From contig NW_008705591.1 of assembly GCF_000186865.1 (NCBI RefSeq), positions 99,549 through 122,887 of the forward strand: DNA of 23,339 nucleotides, given 5' to 3'. Position 1 is the stretch's first letter; each line of letters starts with the position of its first letter. Source of the stretch: Aureococcus anophagefferens. Its lineage: Eukaryota > Sar > Pelagophyceae > Pelagomonadales > Pelagomonadaceae. A program made the translations under genes and the position numbers. The notes beneath the pieces were generated by a model. The model ran no database searches. It was not told the DNA's origin and saw nothing but the letters and a program-made list of their open reading frames with translations. Shown here piece after piece: positions 17,337 through 23,339 of the stretch.

Positions 17337-20300
17337 TCAAGTCAGCTTTGGAGATTGAATACCCACCGGGGCTTTCGCGTTTGTTGTTGCCGCGAGGAGC
17401 GTGAGGGTTTCGTGCGCGTCGACGCGTGCGCGCCAGCACTGGAAGGCAACGCGCCGTGCGCCCACAGCAATGCGCAACAACACCGTTGCGAGACGCGACG
17501 CGGCGATGCAATTTGTCCGCGCGGCGCATGTGGCCGCACGCCAGGTCGACAGTACGCGTGCCTTTTGCCGCCCAAGAAGCCGTCGTAGCCACCGGTTAGC
17601 GTTCCGCAAGCCTGCGGGTGCGTCCCGGGAGGGATTTGTGCGGCGCAAAGGGGGCGACCAGGCGAACGTTTGTGTCCCCGGGCGCATCGCGCCGAAGCGG
17701 TGAAGCTACGTGTTTGCTCCCGCGCCGCACCGCGCCGGCTGCCGCGGCTCGGGACGTGCGAAGGGCATCGCGCCACTGAGAGAAGGCGGCTGAGGCTGCC
17801 CCGCGGGAGAGGCGGAGCAGCGCCACCTGCGCAGTAGCAGAGTCGGCTTGGCGAGAACCGCACGGCCCGTGGCGAGCGGGCGGGCGTGCGGACGCCGGGC
17901 GAGCTGACGCGCACTGCGGCGCCGAGACTTGACGCACGGACGCAAGCGTAACGGACTGCACCACGCCATGTGGCCCAACTCGCGGCGAGGCACACGTGGC
18001 GGAGGCGGCCAAGGGCCCGGACCATGGAAGCCTCGGCGGCGCGGCTCGCTGCTATGCCTCTGGCCCAGGCAACCCAAGCACGCGCAACGCGCTGTGTCGC
18101 GGCATCCCCGAGGAGCCTGACTATAGCGACGGCGCCGAGGCGCGCAGAAACCGCGGCTATAGATCGCTGAGCAGCCACGCGGCGCCAACCGAGCAGCACA
18201 CGTGCCATTGCCCCACGAGCGGCCGCGAGCGCCGAGCGTGACGACGTCGCGCATAAGAAGCGGCACCTGGGGGCGCGGTGTCCACGACCAGCCTTCGTGA
18301 GTGTGGCTCCTAGGCGTGGGACACTGAGCAAGCACGCGGCCTCAACTTTGAGCTCACGCGACCGCAAGGCGATACCGTGGTCGCAAGCAGAGAGCTCGCG
18401 CGCCGCGCGCCGCCACGCAGCGACCCAGCGCGTGAGACGCGTCCGCGCGAGGCGCAGGACGGCGCCGCGCCAGACAAGTGCGCGATAGCGGCGCTGGAGA
18501 GCGCGCCGCTCCGCGCGCGCCCGGTGCAGCTCGGCCTGGCGGACTTCCCCTGCGAAGCGCGCATCTCTGCGGTGACTCGCCCAACGGACGCCGGAAGTGG
18601 CACCGAGGAGCTGATATTGAACGCGGTGTGTGCCCACCTTCCACCGTGCCATGGCACGCCGCTTCTTGGCAAGGAACAGCGCCACGGCGGCGCGCCGTGT
18701 CGCCGCAGCGCGACCCTGAGACGCGAGCGCCTCAAGCGCCGCCTTGGACGTCACTTCTCGCGCCATCGAGACCTTATCGCACCGTGCGGCAACGCGGCAC
18801 TCCGCGGCAACTCGCTCGCCGAGAGCGCATGCGCACATCGCCCACCTGCGAGTTGCCATTGTGGTCCCGCACGCACGTCGGCGCCGGCCGTCGCACCTCC
18901 GAAGCGCGGTTCCGAGGCCAGCCCTTGCCGCGCTGCGCGCAGTGCGCGCCATGATGCCAGCGACAGCAGAGCCGCGACCGCGCACCGCAGCCGCGACGAC
19001 CGCCCACCGCCGGAGAGCGCGACCGGCAGCCCGGCCTTCGCGCGCATGGCTCCGCGCTCGGAGAGCCTCAAGGGCTCGCGCAATAGACGCGGAGACGAGC
19101 GCCGCCTGCGGGGGCGATAAAACTCCGCGCGGATGTAGCTCCCGCTCCTAGGCGGCTGACGTAGCGGCGGCAACCCGCAGTACTTCGCGGAGGGCAGGGG
19201 CGTCGAGGCTCCATCCATCGCCTGAAGGCTCGGACCGGGAGAAGGGAGTTGAAAGAAGCGACACAGAGTTCCGTTGCAGGCGCGGGAGCGGACGGCATGC
19301 GTCGATCTCCGCGCGTCGGTGACTGACACACGCCACTCACTGATCGCTGCCCAAAGAGACGCTTTCGCCCAGCCGAACAAAAGCGCATTGCCGGCGCGGG
19401 CGATGGTCGCAATACGCGTCCACCGAATCATCGCATCCTCGAGCGCTGCGATGTCCTTGCCTCGGATTACTCGTGTAAGTGCCGCCGCTCCCAGTGAGCG
19501 CAGGCGCACTGCATTTGCGGTCGCGCGGGCAACACCCACCCACGTCTGTAGCGCGATCCACTGCGGCAAGTGCTCGAGGCGCCGCAAAAATTTGAGCGGT
19601 TCTACGACCTGTGCAAGAAGGCTGTGACGCGAAGCGCGAAACCCGGACGAGCCTTTTCAACGCTGCAACGCTACGTGTCGCGTCATCCTGACAAAGGCTC
19701 GTCGTCGCCGCTCGCTTATGCGGCCTTCGTCCGTCGCAGCACGTCGCGTCACGGTCCGCCACGCATGCCAGCCTACCTCGACACGAGCGCGAATCATGCG
19801 ACTGACGACCCTGCGTGTCTTGCGCCGGACGTCGCTCCGCTTCGCCGCCTCCCACCGCCAAGTCCGCAGTCCCTGCGACTGCTGGCGCAAGACCATGTGC
19901 AGAAACACCGCACGCATTTTCCGCTGCTGCGACCGACTCCTCCCAACGTTCGTCGCCCACATCGCAAAGCGCCTGTTCACGACCCGGAGAGACGCGTCTC
20001 CCAGAAGTCGAAGCGCCCGAATGCAGGCGTCCGACTCCCGCATCGCACGAATCGCCGCTGCCTGCCGCTCCACGACCACGGCAACGTTGTGGGCCTCCCA
20101 GCGCCGCCACGCCGCAAACTCGTCCGCACGCCGCAACCGGCCCAGGACCTTGACCGCGAGCGACACGGCGCGGGCCTGAGATTTTGCCGCCGCCACAAAC
20201 AATGCCCAGGACCGCATCGCACGGAACTCGACCGCGTGCGTCCATCGCTTGCAGAGCCGCTCGCACTTCAGCGATGCGCGGCAGAACAGCGTCCACGTTC

Positions 20301-23300
20301 GAAAGCTGGCACTGAGCAGCTGGTCCTCACAGTGACACCAAATCCGGCACACAGCTGCGGCCACCCGCACGAGGCGGTCCTTGGTCGTAATCGCTTTGAC
20401 CGTGAACGCAATCCAAGTTTGCAGTCCCCTCCAAGCCTCCAGTCTGTCGAGACGGCGGAGGGCTCTAAGCGGGTCGTGCATCGACCTAGCGAGCAGAGAG
20501 AACACTCCGTTCCGCTCCCGCTCTATGGCGAGCTGGTGCGTGACCGCCGCAATCGCCTCTTCAGCCCGGCGGGACCGAGACTCGTGCAATGTGCTGTGAA
20601 ACCACTGCCGAAATGCCCGTCCTAACGCCGACCAGTTCATGCGCCGCAGCGCCTTGTCCGCTAGCTGGAATGCGCGATCCTGGTTCCGCCGCCACGCCTC
20701 GACAGACCCAGAGACGCGAAGCCATTGCATCCACCCACCGAAGAGGAGCTGTCTGGCCTCTGATGCCACTCGCGCCTTGAACGCTCGGCGAATCCTTGCC
20801 CGACGCACGTTAGAGATCTCCTCATCGGCCCACTTATTTGCCGCGATGATTGCCGTGTTCATTGCACGAGCTGCAAGCATCGCGTTCAGCGCGTACCACT
20901 TTTGCCATGCGCGAGAAATGTCCCGCTTGAGCATGCGCTTAAGCGTTTTTCCCATTTGTTGCTCTATTACGATTCCAACGGAGTGAACAACACTCCAGCG
21001 GTCCAGAGCAGCCGCGATGCGCATGTGGACCATGCGACTAACGACCCTGCGTGTCTTGCGCCGGACGTCGCTCCGCTTCGCCGCCTCCCACCGCCAAGTC
21101 CGCAGTCCCTGCGACTGCTGTCGCAAGACCATGTGCAGAAACACTGCACGCATTTTCCGCTGCTGCGACCGACTCCTCCCAACGTTCGTCGCCCACATCG
21201 CAAAGCGCCTGTTCACGACCCGGAGAGACGCGTCTCCCAGAAGTCGAAGCGCCCGAATGCAGGCGTCCGACTCCCGCATCGCACGAATCGCCGCTGCCTG
21301 CCGCTCCACGACCACGGCAACGTTGTGGGCCTCCCAGCGCCGCCACGCCGCAAACTCGTCCGCACGCCGCAACCGGCCCAGGACCTTGACCGCGAGCGAC
21401 ACGGCGCGGGCCTGAGATTTTGCCGCCGCCACAAACAATGCCCAGGACCGCATCGCACGGAACTCGACCGCGTGCGTCCATCGCTTGCAGAGCCGCTCGC
21501 ACTTCAGCGATGCGCGGCAGAACAGCGTCCACGTCCGCCAGCCCAATCGAAGGAAGCGGCCCTCGACTCGACACAGCGTCGAGAGTGCCTTGGTGGCCGC
21601 CACTGCGCGCCGCTCCTCCGCTGCGCTTGCTGCGTCTGTCCATACTTTCCACGTCCTCAAGCTTCGCCACTCTCCGATATGCTCGAGGCGCTTGAGGGCT
21701 CTGAGTGGATCATGCATGGATGTTGCCAGCCGTGAGAAAAGCCCATTGCGCGCCTTCTCGGATCGAAGCTTGGCGCATAATGTCGCCTGCACATCAACGA
21801 CCGTCGCGCGCGCCCAGATTGCATAGCCTGCGGCAAGGGTGCGCATGCATGACCGCCGCAGATTCCGCTTCACTTTGGTCACGCTACGGACATGGGCTAA
21901 CCGCATATGCAGTGACAGTTGCCTGTAGACCACCCATTTCCAAAAGCCTGCAGCTAACTGGATCATCTCGCAAATTGATCGACGCATACGCAAGACGCGC
22001 AGGAGCAGACGGCGCCTCACGAAGCGCGCTGCGAGAGTCTGGACTGCTCGCTCCGACAAGGCCGTGGCGATCCGCCATGTGCACAAGGCCCTGATGGTCA
22101 AGCGCGACACGAGCCGTTTAATCATCCTCCGAATGGTCGACTCCTTTACGTCAGCACGATGCACAGCCGTCGACCAGGTAATCCAAGCTGCCGCTAGTGC
22201 TCGCGCTGATGAGCTTCGCATGAGTGTCGTCGCCCGGAGAGCAGCCTCTTTCTGCCGAAGAGCTGCGACGGCGACATCGTGGTCCCGCAACGCGGCATCC
22301 CGACAAAAACGAATCCAAACATGAATGGCCGTCGCTTCGGCCCCATGCTCGAGTCGACCCACAACTCGCTTCACGAGACGACAGGCGCGCTCGACGGCGC
22401 GGACACGTGTGCATCGATCTACCCAAGCCAAAAGGGCAGCCCGCTTGAGCCGCCATCCGCCATCCGCCAGGAGCCGGATGACGGTCGCCGCCGAGGCCCT
22501 GCGCTGGCCTTCGAGGAAGACCGTGGATGTCGTGAAGACAACCCAAGTCTGGAGCGCCCTCCAAGCACCAAGTTGGTTGAGTCGCCGGAGTGCGCGGAGG
22601 GGGTCGTGGACACACCGGGCCAGCGATGAAAATGTCGCGATCGTGCAACGTTCTGCGCGGCGCGTGGCACGGGCCCATACACCCCAGGCTTGGGCAATCA
22701 GCTGACGTTCCATTGAGCTGCATTGATTTGTGAGCGCGCGCCAAATCCGCGCTTGCCGTATGGCCACCTATGCCAACGCGTATGTGAGTTGTGCCTGGTC
22801 TATCGCCGTTACACCAGCTAGTCAGACGCTGATCGCTTGCCAATTCAACATACATTTGTTTTTCCTTGGCCTTGGCTCGCAGCCGTACAGTGACCAAGGC
22901 CCAGGCCCGCCAGGCCTGGGAGATGGCACGAAAGAAAAACCGACCAAACGTTCGGCGTATGGTAGTTTCACACTCAACCTCGTAAGCAGCGACGCCAACC
23001 CAGCGGTCCAGAGCAGCCGCGATGCGCATGTGGACCATGCGACTGACGACCCTGCGTGTCTTGCGCCGGACGTCGCTCCGCTTCGCCGCCTCCCACCGCC
23101 AAGTCCGCAGTCCCTGCGACTGCTGGCGCAAGACCATGTGCAGAAACACCGCACGCATTTTCCGCTGCCGCGACCGACTCCTCCCAACGTTCGTTGCCCA
23201 CATCGCAAAGCGCCTGTTCACGACCCGGAGAGACGCGTCTCCCAGAAGTCGAAGCGCCCGAATGCAGGCGTCCGACTCCCGCATCGCACGAATCGCCGCT

Positions 23301-23339
23301 GCCTGCCGCTCCACGACCACGGCAACGTTGTGGGCCTCC
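17337..23339 (-). CDS. SFI1-like centrin-binding repeat protein (5' end off the window)
   Basis: Minus strand, about 6 kb. Exon pieces: 23339-22854; a 134-nt intron (22853-22720, GTATGT...ATGCAG) that joins KAKEKQ to ISMERQLIAQAWGVW; a long exon 22719 to about 19660; then exons in changing frames to a stop at 17337-17339. The protein is basic, nearly all helical, and built of ~30-residue units of the type L..L....A..R....W, e.g. ALRRLDRLEAWRGLQTWIAF, KRDISRAWQKWYAL, GDASLRVVNRRFAMWATN, the pattern of SFI1 repeats that bind centrin along a long helix at spindle poles and basal bodies. Higher-order units starting HDPLRAL.RL recur near 22590, 21690 and 20480, with a diverged one near 19590. No N-terminal start is visible. 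Between 19650 and 17337 the intron structure is not resolved; the last units (RVLSTWRAA, VAFQCWRAR) lie in the frame ending at 17337. Confidence 0.7.
19795..20298 (-). repeat. 504-bp duplicated block, copy A, inside the SFI1-like gene
   Basis: Compared with copy B (21031-21534) I count three substitutions in 504 bp and no indel. It codes for about five consecutive repeat units, from WTLFCRASLKCERLC to SDVRRKTRRVVSRM. Similarity stops sharply at both ends. Confidence 0.9.
20995..21534 (-). repeat. 504-bp duplicated block, copy B, with extension shared with copy C
   Basis: 21031-21534 matches copy A. An additional 36 bp (20995-21030, coding VHMRIAAALDRW) matches only copy C. Offsets are 1236 bp to A and 2005 bp to C. 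Confidence 0.9.
22720..22853 (-). other. predicted 134-nt intron in the SFI1-like gene
   Basis: On the minus strand it starts GTATGT at 22853 and ends ATGCAG at 22720; phase is kept and the helical repeat pattern continues across the join. Confidence 0.7.
23000..23339 (-). repeat. duplicated block, copy C, cut by the window edge
   Basis: Matches 20995-21334 of copy B with a handful of substitutions; the rest lies beyond the right edge. Confidence 0.9.

Noticed and set aside
17342..18985. A single 547-codon minus-strand ORF as one protein
   Set aside because: Its first two thirds carry W-type repeat units, but the last third is low-quality Ser/Arg/Pro sequence while the repeat pattern moves to other frames, so introns or frame changes must intervene.
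19570..21735. Long plus-strand ORFs (351 and 277 codons) opposite the SFI1-like gene
   Set aside because: They are antisense shadows of a GC-rich repeat coding sequence; parts repeat simply because the underlying DNA block is duplicated, and the products are Pro/Arg-rich with no domain.
1..23339. CRISPR arrays, bacterial operons, tRNA or rRNA genes
   Set aside because: No regularly spaced short repeats, no polycistronic spacing, and no cloverleaf or rRNA segment could be recognised; the genes are eukaryotic with introns.

Overview
The window is nuclear DNA of a unicellular eukaryote, most likely a flagellated protist or microalga. The evidence is short spliceosomal introns (about 44-134 nt), eukaryote-only protein families (VPS50/syndetin, ZNG1/CBWD, WDR31, SFI1-like, an F-box/Tudor-knot protein, a plant-MKP1-like phosphatase), Ty1/copia remnants, microsatellites and a 50-N assembly gap. 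WDR31 and a very large SFI1-like repeat protein point to a lineage with centrioles and flagella. The exact lineage cannot be fixed from sequence alone; a stramenopile- or haptophyte-like alga is my guess.

Layout. 80-241: possible terminal exon of a gene lying to the left. 375-3032 (-): VPS50/syndetin subunit of the EARP endosomal tether, two exons. 3412-4070: retroelement debris, including a truncated copia reverse transcriptase on the minus strand. 4404-6057 (+): MKP1-like dual-specificity phosphatase with gelsolin-like tail, at least six exons. 6268-7676 (-): STE20-like protein kinase, two exons. 7704-8694: copia-like LTR junction and a broken gag-like frame. 8982-9977 (+): WDR31-like beta-propeller, intronless. 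10528-10870: GC-rich element with terminal inverted repeats. 10937-12522 (+): F-box, Tudor-knot and Agenet-like protein, interrupted by the gap. 12933-13921: LTR with a nested 120-bp inverted-repeat element, a primer-binding-site-like motif and a gag-like fragment. 14388-16151 (+): ZNG1/CBWD zinc-chaperone GTPase cut up by short introns. 16152-17336: no gene seen, a third LTR-junction copy. 17337-23339 (-): SFI1-like centrin-binding repeat protein running off the right edge, containing a ~504-bp block present three times at about 99% identity.

No operon-like logic is expected. Functions are membrane recycling (VPS50), MAPK-type signalling (phosphatase, kinase), cilium/centrosome (WDR31, SFI1-like), zinc delivery (ZNG1) and chromatin reading or ubiquitination (F-box/Tudor). 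Two compositional classes are visible. The F-box/Tudor and ZNG1 genes are strongly GC-rich and have unusual intron donors with C at +3. The VPS50, phosphatase, kinase and WDR31 genes are of more balanced composition, and most of their donors (all but two of the phosphatase ones) have a purine at +3. Splice models were derived by eye from reading-frame continuity and family conservation and are predictions.
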